NCBI GenBank assembly: GCA_003996215.1
Contig: QJPP01000275.1
Location: forward strand, 806,001 to 870,000
Length of the DNA stretch: 64,000 bases
DNA from: Jaltomata sinuosa
Taxonomy: Eukaryota; Streptophyta; Magnoliopsida; Solanales; Solanaceae
Reading direction: 5' to 3'
Shown here: positions 23,791 to 35,952 of the stretch, in pieces
Position numbering within the stretch: the stretch's first letter is position 1
Layout of the letters: each line of letters opens with the position of its first letter
Notes under the pieces: generated by a model
What the model was told of the DNA's origin: nothing
What the model saw: only the letters and a program-made list of their open reading frames with translations
Databases searched by the model: none
Translations under genes and position numbers: made by a program

Positions 23791-24785
23791 TGCATTAAGC
23801 CCAAAAATTATATTTGGCTCGAAAATTACATTCGGCCCGAGATTGCATTATGCCCGAGAATTATATTTGGCCCGAGAACTGCATTTGGCCCGAGCTTGCA
23901 TTAAGCCCGAGAATTATATTTGGCCCGAGAATTGCATCTGGCCCGAGCTTGCGTTAAGCCTGAGAATTATATTTGGCTCGAGAATTATATTTGCCCGAAA
24001 AGTGCATTTGAGCTCGAGATTGCATTTTGGCCCGAGATTGCATCATACCCGAGATTGCATTTGAGCCCGAGAATTGCATTTGGCCCGAGATTGCATTAAG
24101 CCTGAGAATTATATTTGGCCCGAGAATTGCATTTGGCCCGAGCTTGCATTAAGCCTGAGAATTATATCTAGCTCAAGAATTATATTTGGCCCGAGACCGC
24201 ATTTGGCCCGAGAATTATATTTGGCCCAAGAATTGCATCTGGCCCGAGCTTGCGTTAAGCCTGAGAATTATATTTGGCTCGAGAATTATATTTGCCCGAA
24301 AAGTGCATTTGAGCCCGAGATTGCATTTTGGCCTGAGATTGCATCATGCCCGAGATTGCATTTGAGCCCGAGAATTGCATTTGGCCCGAGATTGCATTAA
24401 GCCCGAGAATTATATTTGGCCTGAGAATTGCATTTGGCCCGAGCTTGCATTAAGCCTGAGAATAATATCTGGCTCAAGAATTATATTTGGCCCGAGACTG
24501 CATTTGGCCCGAGAATTATATTTGGCCCGAGAATTGCATTTTTGGCCTGAGATTGCATTTGGCACGAGATTGCATTGTGCCCGAGATTCCGAGATTACAT
24601 TTTGGCCCGAGAATCGCACTACGCCCGAGAATTTTGATTGAGCCCAAGATTGCATTTGGCTCGAGAATTGCATTGTGCCCGAGATTGCATTTTGAGCCCG
24701 AGAATTGCATTTGGCCCGAGAATTACATTTTGGTCCGAGAATTGCATTGTGCCTGAAATTACATTGGGCCCGAGATCGCATCGAA
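23790..24785 (+). repeat. Minisatellite in the gag-only Gypsy element
   Basis: About fifty degenerate units of 17-20 bp of the form gcccgagaattatatttg or gcccgagattgcatttg are present. A higher-order period of 301 bp is visible: gtgcatttgag recurs at 24002 and 24303 with about 200 bp of matching context. Six overlapping open frames on both strands, up to 130 codons, arise only from the repeat, because a unit of about 18 bp preserves frame. Confidence 0.9.
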
Positions 24786-24885
24786 TCACGACAAGCTACC
24801 ATGGAACAAATTATTCAGAAGCTACCAAAACGTCATGCTATGCCACTTAAAACAGATACTCTCTCTTTAATTTCTGCTTATCATG

Positions 24886-25050
24886 CCCCGAAGGCGTCAT
24901 AGTCTAAAGGCATCATTTCCATAGCCTGCAGACATCATTTCATGGCCTAGGGATTCACTTTCTGCTCTTCATGCTCCAAAGGCGTCATCGTCTAAAGGCA
25001 TCATTTTCATGGCCCGCAGACATCATTTCATGGCCTGAGGATTAATTTTA
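24886..25050 (+). repeat. 88-bp tandem repeat
   Basis: Two copies of a unit containing aaggcgtcat, tctaaaggcatcatttc and gcagacatcatttcatggcc start at 24891 and 24979. A degenerate third copy may extend to about 25130. Confidence 0.75.
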
Positions 25051-25413
25051 CGTATCATGACCCTGACATATCATCGCTAAAGACATCATTTTTACCGTCT
25101 TAAGCACCCTTCCATAGTCTTAAAGGGAACCTGCATCATGTTTTACTTTATTTATTATTTAAATGTTAATCCTTTATCTAGTTATAATAGAAATTGCAGG
25201 CACCGAAAGCTGAACAAGCCAAGAAACGAGATTAACCATCGTCTTCGCTTCCAAAACACAACCTTTCTTATCCTTATATCACCAACACGGGACCGTTGCT
25301 CGCGTGCTATTCACATCTAATTGCTCAAATCTCATCAACTCGTGCCAACTACGTCTTCGTCCAGAAGTTCGGTTGTATACCTTCTCTAGAAGCCTCGTTC
25401 GTTTCTAAATATA

Positions 25414-25480
25414 GAACTACACATGGCCTGATTCCCGTAAAAACAGGGATATGTAGGCGACTTGGAAGCCGAAGTCTCGA
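25414..25480 (+). repeat. Paired stem-loop motif, copy 2
   Basis: The sequence gaactacacatggcctgatt, then cccgtaaaaacaggg and atatgtaggcg, then gacttggaagccgaagtc, which folds as gactt/aagtc. The first half matches copy 1 closely. The second stem has a different sequence but the same position and pairing. Confidence 0.6.
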
Positions 25481-25599
25481 CTGCAGCTCTTTCACAATTC
25501 CCCCCCTTGTTTCTCCGACTTCGAAGAACTACGCCTCCGGTCGGACAAAATTGGCTACTAAGTCAACGTTCCTTGCCCGATAATTCATCCTTCATTCCC

Positions 25600-25617
25600 G
25601 AGCAAGGAAGAGGCAGC
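25600..25617 (+). other. Polypurine tract before the 3' LTR
   Basis: The purine-rich gagcaaggaagaggcagc immediately precedes the 3' LTR start at 25618 and is the expected plus-strand primer site. Confidence 0.5.
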
Positions 25618-28600
25618 TGTTGACACCCAATTTTGACCTCCCTAAAACCTCTCTCGGGCTGTTATAATACTAATTATTGTTATTTTTAAGCTTAATTTTC
25701 CTCGCGTATTGCTTTTATTTACTAAGTAAATCACGTTTTTATCGTCATCGTGATACTTTTAAATTCGTATACAATTTTTAAATATATAATTTATTTCATA
25801 TTATTACTATTCTTTTTCATAAATTTCATATGATATTACATGTCATTTATTTTACGTACAATATATATACGTAATTTATTCTTTTTTTAAAAAATAATTT
25901 ATCTTTCGATGATTATCGTTGAGTATTATTTTATCTATTAAATTTTATATACGTAGTAGTTTATTTATTAAATAGACATCCGAATTCAATTTTCAATCTC
26001 AAATTATTTAAATCCTAGTCCCTTCCTACCCAGTTTATTTTAATTTTAGCCTACATTGAGCTAATTTGGCTCAATTTTAAATCTCAAGACCAATTCGATC
26101 TCAGCCGTCGATCTAATACGATCAACGGCCGAGATCAAACCCTTTCCTTCTTTCCTTTTTAAACAAAACACCCCCAACCCTAACCCCATTCTCCTTCACC
26201 CTCCATTAGCCGCCTCCCTCCTCTTCTCCCTCCACTCTCTTCTCTTCACCACCGCACGCCGCCCGACGAAGCCGCTGCTACTTCCACCAGCCGGCGCCCC
26301 CTTCTCTCCCTCCTCTCTTTTCTCCTCCAGCCACCACTAAAATCCCCACCAAACAGCCACCCTTACCTCTGTCCAAACCCGTCACCGCCACCCTCTAACC
26401 AAACCCAGGAACGACCAGCCGCTACCTTCCTTCAACTCTTCTCCCTCCTCTCATCTTCCCCCTGCTTCTGCTCCGACCATCGCCAGACGAGAACCACCGC
26501 CAAAACCCACAAACAGCCATCCTTATCCCGACCAGAAAATTCACCAAAAACCCCAACAACGGCGAAATCCCGTCGTCCTAGTGTCGCCACCGGTGGTTTC
26601 TCCGAACAGATCGGAAACCTCAAAGGTTTCTTGTTTCTCCGAACAGATCGGAAAGCTCAAAGGTTTCTTGTTTCTCCGATGAACGACAGAAGATCCCGAC
26701 GAACTAAGCGACATTTTACAAATTCGTTTGGGGTCTGATTTTGTCTCACTTTTGTGCTCAAGGGTATCATCGTCTACTCTGTCTCATCCTCTTCTTTATA
26801 GGTTTTGAAAATCCAGATTTTGTTTATGAGAATCGGTATAATGTTGATTAGATCTTGATTTGTGTGGTTGTCGGTACAAACTACAGCATGTTGAAAACCC
26901 AACTGGTAAAACTGGGTCTGTGAATTTGTGCTTGAGCTCTATGATGTTGTAATAAGTTTTCCATGTGGGCTGTCATGTGTGAAAACCACCAATTTCTACA
27001 AGTTTTTACTCCTAGCCTAATTTCGAAAATTCAAATACATGTTTGCTCTGTTGTTGAAGTCAATTTTAAGCATGCGGTTGATTATTGTCCTTATATTCTA
27101 AGTCACACTTTGGGGTCAAATTTGCTTAGGTTGCTACCTCTGTATTGTTATAATATGTTCTTCCTGTGAGTCACATTTTGTAACTAAGCTTTGATCTGCC
27201 TGGCCCTCTTTCTGTGAGTCCCGTTTGTTAGTCTTTCACCGTGGTTAATTACTTTCATTACATCTTAATCCTTTAATTGATCTTTTTCCCTTAGTTAGAT
27301 TGGAATGACTGATACTTAGATATTCTTGGTAAAGTTTTGATGTATAATTAATTAATGCTCTCATCCTCCCAAACTGATTGTTTTCTTCCTTATATGGACC
27401 AGAGTAAGTTTAGTATCAAGCTAATCATGGTAATTATTGTCCTGATTGATCCGATTACTTAATTTTGGGAAAAAGATTTTGGTATTAATAACTTGGATAC
27501 TAGTTATTTATGATAAAGTCAAACCTTGTTCATATGCTAATTGATTCTGTGTGGTAGTTAAGGTAAAGATTTGCTTATTTGGTTCCTTGTTATTCCTGTA
27601 CAGCTTGAGTTACTCTCTTAATTATGGTAGTCTGGCATGATTTGTTTTACTAATTGATTCTACCAATCTATTAAGGAAAAGGCTCCCTTGATTTACTATT
27701 CTGATTGATCTCTTTCCTTTACCAAACGGCTCCTATCTTTGATTATAAAAGCAGTCAGCCTTTTCATTATTGGGGACTCAGACTTTACACTCATATTGAC
27801 TACTCTCATATTGTTAAAAAACTCTTTACAAATGAACAAAATTGTTGATTGCTAAGTGTTGGGTTTCAAATTTTTCTTATTGTTTGCTGCAAACCGGTAT
27901 GTCTCTCAATTCGCATACATAATTTATGAGTTTGATAGAAAGCATGACTATAGGAGTTTAAAGCTAATAACTTATTGCCTACTTGATTATGCGATCCAAA
28001 CTGCCACTACTTGTAGATCATGTATTAGTTATATATGTTACTGCCATTATTCTTTCTTGCTATTGTTCTGGTATATGTTGTGTGGAACAGAGAGGGCCTT
28101 AAACATATCCCAAACCTTGACATGGGCAATGCCTAGAACCCTTGAGGTTCTCATGAAACTTTGCGATGTCAAGGACTAGTATTAGGAATCGTTATAGGTT
28201 CCCTTGCATTTTTATATATTTATCTTTAACAGGTTCTTTACTAGCATTTGGTGGGGACCTTGAAGAGTTGCCAGGATTCGAGAGTCTCCAAGATTTAGAT
28301 CTGTTTATTTTATTTCTCATTCATTTATTTGGTCTGTAATATTTTGTATAAACTTCGATAAATAATAAGATACATTAGGGGTGCAACGGGGGAGGGGCAA
28401 ACTACGTGCTACTTGTTTAATCGCAAACCGTAGAAATCATGCCTATAGGATTTCTATTAATTTCATTTGAAATTGTGCCTATAGGAGTGTATTAATATCG
28501 TTTGTTAGAAATCATGTTTTAGGATTTAAAATTCGCTTTGTCTTTTAAAAATCAAAAATCGTGCTTATATGATATTTTTGTTTCAACATGTTAAATATGA

Positions 28601-30209
28601 TATTATTTACCTAGAAACCATGCCTATAGGCTTAAAATTGTTTTCAGTTGTGAAACCACGCCTAGGAGTCAAATCTGTTAAATTTAATTCAGCACACTAA
28701 ATCTGTCAAATAGGCTTTAAATCCGTTTTAGCAATATTAAAGCCACTTTCAGCATGTTTAAATCTGTCAAATTTAATTCAGCACACTAAAATCAGTTTCA
28801 GCATGTTTGAATCTGTTAAATTTATTTCGGCATATTAATTCAATTTCAGCATGTTAAACCCTCTTTTCAGCATATTCAATTATCTGACTACCATTTTCAG
28901 CATGTTACTTCATTTAGATATTATGCCTATAGGATTTAAATTTGCTTCAGCATATTAATTCATTTAGTTACCATGCCTATAGGATTTGAATTCGTTTTAG
29001 CATAGTAATTCATTTAGTTATCATGTCATATGATTTAAAATTTATTCTAGCATCATCAACTTAGTTACCATGTTATAGGTTTTAAAATCAGTTCCAGCAT
29101 GTTTAAAATCAGTAAATTCAGGCCTGTAGACAAATCAGTTTCAGCATGTTTAAAATTAGTAAAATTTAGGTATGCATGTTAAAACCACTAGATATTATGC
29201 TTATAGGACTTAATTAATTCCTGTATGTATTGATCATGTCCACATGTTTAAATAAAATGTCAATTTTCTAAATGTTCAATCCTAGATATCATGCTCATAA
29301 GATTAACTACGTAAATTGTTAATTGTGTGAGTTGTGAGGCCTATTCGGAACCATTCTGTGCTACTTGTTTTAAAGTCCATCTATGTTTTGTATGACGTTA
29401 ATCTCGAGTCTCACTAAGTAGCCTTGGAATCTTATTGTCTAGACCCATATCCAAAATAGTAGTCCAATGCCTCTTGGACATTAAGTTGGGACGGGTAGGC
29501 ATACTAAGGTACGCTAGATTTTTTTTCATTTCTTTAGTACGCTTTAGGCTAATAATAATCTTAATAACCAACTTAGGTGGGTAGATAGACAGATGTGATG
29601 GAAATCGACCCGAGCAGAATACGACAATGTCTTTGGAATTGTCTCCGATAATAAGCCGGGCGCTGATCCGAATAGGTTAAAATAAACCTAAGTTTGTTTC
29701 TTTCTATTTGTTTGGTGTAGATAACTAAGTCACTTAGTAATTAGGTCTCTTTTCCTATATCATTGTGTCACTTCTGACTTCTCGCTTATCTGATTTTTTC
29801 GTTTATTTATTTACTTGCGTTAATTCCTGCATGATTTTCTCACTTAGATTTTAGTAATTAATTTGGCTTAAATACTTGTTTTAAATAAAGTCTTACTTGT
29901 TTGATTACATAGTCTTTAGTTTAATTAATCGACCTATTATTTATCACATATTCCCCACATAAATAACGAATCCGGCAGGGACCCACATTTGTGGACCTCG
30001 AAAGGTGCTTAACACCTTCCTTTCGAGGTAACTTGAACCCTTACCCGATTTCTGGTTGCGTAGACTTAAAATTTAATTTAATTGTAATTAGTTAGAACGG
30101 TGCCCTAACGCGCCTTAAATTCGTTAGGTGGCGACTCTTCACCCTCTTTTCCTAAAAGAGAGTTGTCATGTCGAAACCCGCTTTTCCGCGAGAAAAATGG
30201 GGCGCGACA
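25618..30209 (+). repeat. 3' LTR of the gag-only Gypsy element, 4592 bp
   Basis: It matches 15004-19547 with scattered single-base differences, densest in the first 1.2 kb, one run-length difference near 25885, and an extra 48 bp or so at 28670-28720. It is followed by the TSD ctcga. Confidence 0.9.
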
Positions 30210-30214
30210 CTCGA

Positions 30215-31795
30215 ATATATATGCCCAGACCTTGTCCAAGACTAAAATAGTGGTAAAATGCCTCAAAAACCCCTCCAATGGTGCACGGGCATAACCAGGT
30301 CTAAACAGTAGAAAGTCATCTCAGGTGCTCGATCCGACCGAGGCTAAAAACCATCCCAATTTAATAAGAAACTCAATTAGCACCCCAGCACTACCAAGTC
30401 TAGCATTAATAGTAAAACTAGTGATTGAAATCATAATTTGACCTTCTTTTACCCTCAAGAATATTCACAAGTTAAATAAAATCATTTCCAATTCATTTCC
30501 TTCAAAAATGGGCCCCCGGGCCATGCAAGGTTTAGAAAGCAATTCCAGTAGGCCCGAAGCTAAAACCATAGTTAAACATGAATAAAGCCCCTTTTATATG
30601 CATGGAAATGAATGATCAACACAAATAGCCTCCCAACAGCTCACAATCAACCTATCGACCCTACACAGGCTCCAATCATTCTACAACATACATAGCCAGC
30701 TCTATAACAGTAATAACCATGTACGAAACTCACTGGCATTCCCAATATCCCACCATCTATGTTCCAGAGTCAATACAAGGCCACACAGGACCACAAGGGT
30801 GAATAGAGCGCATAAAATAAATACTACAAACATCGGAGGAAGAAAAATAATCGGACATGAATAAATCGGTCAAGGTCTGTGGTACCAAGCTAATAAACCC
30901 AACCCAGGGATGCCCATTAATACAATTTTATCCTATATATGTGGAGTCTAGGGAAAATAAACCGTAACCTACCTGTCATATGATGACTAGCTGCGGGGAC
31001 GGCGTCATCCAGGGTCGAACTGCTCTGGAAAGCTTCGAATCACAAAAATGCCTTCCAACGAACGTTTGAATGCCCGTAGTTCCTTCACAGAAATTGTTCT
31101 TTACGTCTAAGCTTCGTAAACACTATATATACATAGATTATACTCACCTATAAACATTTCATAATTAAGCTTAAATCGGTAGATTTCCCAAAAGGATCAT
31201 AACTTGACAAAATGTCTGTAGAACTTCATAAAAACGATCATAAAAGAGCCCCAAGATGGTTACTTTAGCAAACCAAGTGTAAAGCTTGAAGAACCACCAA
31301 GAAATACAAAGTCCTATCTTCTAAACCCAGCTCTCTATTTCAGAACTGTGTTGGAGTTTTAAAACGTGAATTTAAAGCTTTAAATCGATTTTGACCTGAC
31401 CCGGTTTGCGACCCGATTTCTGCCCAGACAATCTATGGTAAAATAGTCATAACTTTTTACTCCAAGATCAGTTTGACGTGAGGTTTTGTGAGTTGGAAAC
31501 TAAACTCATAGACCTTTGATTTGGTAGGTTGGGATACTCCTAACTCTTTATATATTGAGAGAAAAGCTCTGAGACATTTGACCCAAAGTTCAAAAAACTT
31601 ATTAAAGAAACTTACGATAACTTTTTTCGACTTGCTTGACTTCAAAACTTATTATACGATCATAAAAACCAAATAAATGGCCCGAGAACTGAACTACCAG
31701 TCCTGACAAGCCTTAAATAACTTGGAGCCACTACAAGCAAGCTCTAACGGTACAAGAAATGCAAAAATGCGTAAATGACCAAAATGGTCATTATA
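30215..31795 (-). mobile_element. Solo Gypsy LTR, part 2
   Basis: This is the continuation of 13701-15003. It ends ggtcattata followed by the TSD gaata (31796-31800). The expected terminal CA is TA, a single C-to-T change. Minus-strand reading of 31300-31700 parallels 35960-36250 (shared words such as ttgggtcaaatgtc and accaaatcaaaggtct). There is no internal region and no second LTR, so it is a solo LTR left by LTR-LTR recombination. Confidence 0.75.
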
Positions 31796-31800
31796 GAATA

Positions 31801-33000
31801 TGCCCTCATTTTTCCTAGCATCAAACTTACCAAGATTATCTTTCCCATTATTATGCACATAATATTTGCAACCAAAGGATCTGAGATGGGAGATATTTGG
31901 TTTTCTTCCCTTGAGGAGTTAATAGGGAGTCTTATCTATCAGTGGTCTAGTCATGCACCTGTTTATGATGTAGCAGGCAGTACTCATAGCTTCAGCCCAA
32001 AGATTTTTTGTAAGATTGCCTGCTATATTGTCCTAGCCATATCTTCTAGAGTCGTTTTTTTTGTTTCAACTACTCCATTTTGTTGGGGAGTTCTTGGGGC
32101 AGAGAAGTTGTGATCAATTCCCTTAGAAGAATAGTATTCTAGAAAGCTTGTATTTTCAAATTCTGTTCCATGATCAGACCTTATGGAGATCAAGGAGGAG
32201 CCTAGTTTCTTTTCCATTTTCTTAACAAAGATGGTGAAGACTTCAAAGGCATCCTCTTTAGATTCTAAAAACAGTGTCTAAGTGTATCTGGAGTAGTCAT
32301 CAACAAGAACATATACATACTTTTGCCTCCTCTGCTTCTTACTCTCATTGGTCCACACAAATCCATGTGGATTAGGTCAAGACACTTGGTGGTACTTACC
32401 ATGTTTTTTGCTTTGAAAAAAGTCCTTACTTGTTTCCTCCTTACAGAAGCACTGCAGACTTGTTCATCCTTGAACTTGGTTTTAGGCAAGCCTATAACTA
32501 AGTCTTTTGAAGCAAGTTTGTTCAACTGTTTCAAACTAGCATGCCCAAGTCTTTTATCCCATAGTAAGGGGTCACAGTCAATTGCACTAAGACATGTTAG
32601 GTTAGTTCCTGGCATTCCCAAGATGTCAGCTTTATATACGTTCCTATATCTTTGTGCAGTCAGAACAACCTCCTTGGTATCCATCCTCTTGACTTTGCAA
32701 CCTATAGAAGTGAAAGTTACCTTATTACCTTTGTCACACAACTGAGAGATGCTGAGTAGATTGTGCATTAGCCCATCAACATGGTACACTTCTTCTACTG
32801 CCTTTGCTGTGGATTTTCTAATTTTTCCAACTCCAGTAACTCTACCCTTTTTGCCTCCTCCAAAAGAGACATTCTACCTTTGATCAAGGTGAGTGAAAGG
32901 AACTTCCCTTTATCTCATGTCATGTGTCTTGAGTAAGCACTATCCATGTACCAATGCTTTTTTCTCCCTTTCACTTTCACCTGCAAAACAGTTTAAGGGT
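31801..33000 (-). pseudogene. Copia-B pol, 5' half: gag-pre-integrase zinc finger and integrase core
   Basis: On the minus strand the frame 32789-32265 carries GLMHNLLSISQLCDKGN and PLLWDKRLGHAS, typical of the pre-integrase region. Next comes HMDLCGPMRVRSRGGK with the first catalytic Asp. The frame 32217-32023 adds RSDHGTEFEN (second Asp) and QQNGVVE (catalytic Glu). The text then runs into the GCKYYVHNNGKDNLGKFDAR region and stops at the nested insertion (NEGIF at 31801, continued by LGYT at 13695). Frameshifts separate the parts. All three catalytic acidic residues are still present. Confidence 0.9.
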
Positions 33001-33199
33001 TAATCTTAGGAACCCAGAAAATCCTGGGTCCTTTCTTATGCACAAAAGGATGGATCAAATTTCTTCTGGGCCATCGAGGCAACAGGTTAGTGTACCTGTT
33101 TCTTAGCACAGATTCAGAACTGTTTCTCTTGGCCTGCTTAATATTTTTATTTTGTGTACCAGGCTGCAGTTGGACACTCAGTGGTGGGGTGCCCCAGCT

Positions 33200-34977
33200 G
33201 TCCACAGATGAAACACAGGTCTTTGGTAGAAGATATTTCTTTATGAAATCCTAGACCTGCCTTTTCATTATGAGTCCTTTCTCCTAGTTTTTCACTATTA
33301 TAGATTAAGTAGTCCACCTATTAGCCTTTTCAAGATCAAACTTTATCCTGCAGTTTTCTAGACTCAATTTTCTCACTTTTTCCCTTTCATAGAGAAGAGT
33401 TTCTTTGCATGTTTTCAGTTTTGATTCAGCTGACTCTTGGTTGTTACTCATTTAACTTTGCCCTTTTCAGAGATTGCAATTTTCAAAATTTCTGATTTTA
33501 TACTTAGGTTGCTTGAATCAAGTTGACTGACCTGTTCCTTTAGGATACCATAGCATGTCTCAAGATTAATGTATTCAAACTTTAGACTTGCAAGAGTACT
33601 AAACAATTGGTTCCTATCAGAAGTTTTTTCAAAATAGTCTTCAATTTGTGCATTCATTAGAACAATGAGTTTTTTTTAGAAAAAAGATGCAGCTTATCTT
33701 TAAGTTCAAGAAAACTTACCTCAGGGTAAATCTCTTCTTCTTCTTCTTCCAGATCTGAGTCTCCAATAGCCATGAGTTCAATTTCATCTACTTCTTCATC
33801 ATCAGACTCCTCAGTTCTTGATCCTCAGGGAGCTACCATGGCACAGTCCTCCTTTTCTTTCTTCTTAGAGTTCATCTTTTCTTCCTTTTCAACTCTTTCC
33901 TTTTTCCACTCAATTTTCAATTGGGGACAGTCTTTAACCATGTGGTCAGTCTTCCCACACTTGTAGCATCCTCCTTGGCTTTTGTCAGTGGGCCGCTTCT
34001 TGCTACCTGTTCCTTTCTTGTCAAAGTCGCTTCCTTTCTTGAAAAATTTCTTGAAGTTCTTTGCCAGAAATGCAACTTGATCTTCATCAAGCTCTGAATC
34101 ATCACTTTCACATGCTTTGAGTACTAGAGACTTTTCTTTGGATCCTTCCCCCTTCTTTGGATTTTCCATATTCATTTCATATGTTTTCAAGTTCCCAACC
34201 AGTTCATCTAAGGACATATTAGTAAGGTCCTTTGCTTCTCTGATGGCTGTGACTTTCACATCCCATTTTGACTTGGGTAGGATCCTTAGAACCTTGTCAA
34301 CTTGCTCTTCAGTGGTCAGAACCTTTCCCAGAGATGATAGTTCATTAACAAGGGTGGTGAGTCGAGTGATCATGTCTTGTAGTGACTCATTTTCCTTCAT
34401 CTTGAAGGTTTCATACTCCATAAACAACAAGACAACTCTGAACTTCCTCACTTGGCTTGTTCCTTCATGAGCATTTACCAGGGCATCCCAGATCCGTTTG
34501 GCAGTTGTACAACTAGACACTCGGTTGTACTCATCAGGACCTAGTCCACAGACTAGGATATTTTTTACCTTAACATTTTTCTTGAGAGCAATGAGGTCAT
34601 CAGGAGTATATTCACGTCTTACTTTCTTCACGGAGGTTCCTTCAACAGTTTTCACATGGATAGTTAGACCTCATCCCCCTAACCTAAGAGTTCTGGTTAT
34701 GACCAGCCAAAACAGGTCCTTCGAGTCTGACAATCTAATTTTCTAGGCTTTTAGCTTTTAGAATCCCCGAGAAATCCTTTCTTTCTCGTCCACTCAGGGG
34801 GGTGCGGACACACCTGTGCGGATTACAATCAGTGATCCTGTCCCATAGTTCATAGTCTTTAGCTTGAATAAAATCTTCCATTCTAGCTTTCCACCAAATG
34901 AAGTGAGATCCATTGACGAGGGGAGGCTTGGTAGTGGATTGTCCTTCAGAGTGTCCAATTGGAGGTGCAGAATTCAT
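33200..34977 (-). pseudogene. Copia-B gag with CCHC zinc knuckle, frameshifted
   Basis: The minus strand begins with a Met at 34977 (PPLVNGSHFIWWKARMEDFI, a typical Copia gag N-terminus). It shifts frame near 34735 and continues in the long frame 34655-33825. That frame includes CTTAKRIWDALVNAHEGTSQ and MITRLTTLVNELSSLGKVLT, and ends in the CX2CX4HX4C knuckle CYKCGKTDHMVKDC followed by a Lys/Glu-rich tail. Further downstream a coiled-coil segment (33657-33448) belongs to the gag-protease linker. Gag forms the particle shell and the knuckle binds element RNA. At least two frameshifts and several stops are present. Confidence 0.88.
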
Positions 34978-35023
34978 CTTCAGGATCTTGTTCTTAAGGT
35001 GTTAGCATTTAATTAAGAGACTC

Positions 35024-35035
35024 GCTCTGATACCA
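35024..35035 (-). other. Copia-B primer binding site
   Basis: On the minus strand tggtatcagagc follows the 5' LTR after two bases. It is complementary to the 3' end of initiator tRNA-Met, the standard primer of plant Copia elements. Confidence 0.9.
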
Positions 35036-35037
35036 AT

Positions 35038-35947
35038 TGATATTCTACATAACATATTAATTTAGTTGTTTTAACTCTATTAGTTACCTATCGATGAAAC
35101 AGGTTCTCTAACGTGTTTCAATAGTAAGAAAATAGTAACTAAATGAGACAATAATTTTTACGTGGAAAACCACCCGGCTCACAAAGGTGTAGAAATCACG
35201 ACCTATACCATTATAGGATCTAACCCCAACTTCACTAAACAATGAGCCTCAACAAAATCAGGTTACAACTCGATGTAAACTAGGAATTATAAACTCTAAC
35301 TCCTAACAACACCAACCACCCAAGGTTTGTGTTTTCCAAATCTTCGAGTTAACCCAACTTGAAGACAACAATCCTACTTCAGTTTATAACTCACTGAACT
35401 ATGATTACAACTCAAAGAATCAACTCCTAATACATCACTACTAAGATACCCTAGCTAGACTCTGTACTTAGGAACAAGTTCTTCAATGTGTTTCTTCAGT
35501 CACCATTGCTGCACTTGCTAAAGTCAATCTCACAATTGCCTTTTTCACTCGGTAAGTGTGTGACCTGCTTTGTGTAGCAGCTCTGCTATTTAAGCATACT
35601 CCTCAAGGAGTTCTTCTTTCACCGGAATTCCTTCTTCCATCCAAATTCTACTTGCGTAGACTTCTTCCTTAAGTGTGACTCCTTCTTATACTCAAAATCA
35701 TGCCATAGTGTTGTAGTTGAACTCAACTTTCACTTTATATTCATATCTCTTTGCTGAAGTGATTTCATCAAACTTTTATCTGCGTGTAGTTTCCCAATAT
35801 TGTCTTCTAGTATGTTGTCGTGGATCACTCCATCCTTTGAGCTTTCAGGATAGTCTTGGCTTTATTGTGATCAAGCAATGATGGACCAACTTTTCTTACT
35901 TGTTTCATATCACTTTGTCATTAATCAAAACTCCATGGAACCTAACA
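35038..35947 (-). repeat. 5' LTR of Copia-B, 910 bp
   Basis: This is the partner of 8211-9116, with the same tgatattctac...ctaaca limits. The two LTRs differ at many scattered positions by eye, clearly more than the two LTRs of the gag-only element nested inside. That agrees with the order of insertion. Confidence 0.9.
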
Positions 35948-35952
35948 GATCG

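Larger units (their letters stand above)
15004..30209 (+). mobile_element. Gag-only Tat/Ogre-type Gypsy element (TR-GAG-like), complete, 15.2 kb
   Basis: Two near-identical LTRs of 4544 and 4592 bp (TGTTGAC...GCGACA) are flanked by a perfect 5-bp TSD ctcga (14999-15003 and 30210-30214). The 6.07-kb interior has a PBS, a small PMD-like ORF, a gag gene with one stop codon, and then about 2.6 kb of noncoding and repetitive DNA. I find no protease, reverse transcriptase, RNase H or integrase. It is therefore non-autonomous and would depend on an enzyme source elsewhere. The few LTR differences make it the youngest large insertion in the nest. Confidence 0.9.

Noticed and set aside
23790..24785. 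Several overlapping open frames up to 130 codons on both strands, and a spacing that superficially resembles a CRISPR array
   Set aside because: The frames are products of a degenerate repeat of about 18 bp. There are no constant repeats with unique spacers, and the DNA is plant nuclear.
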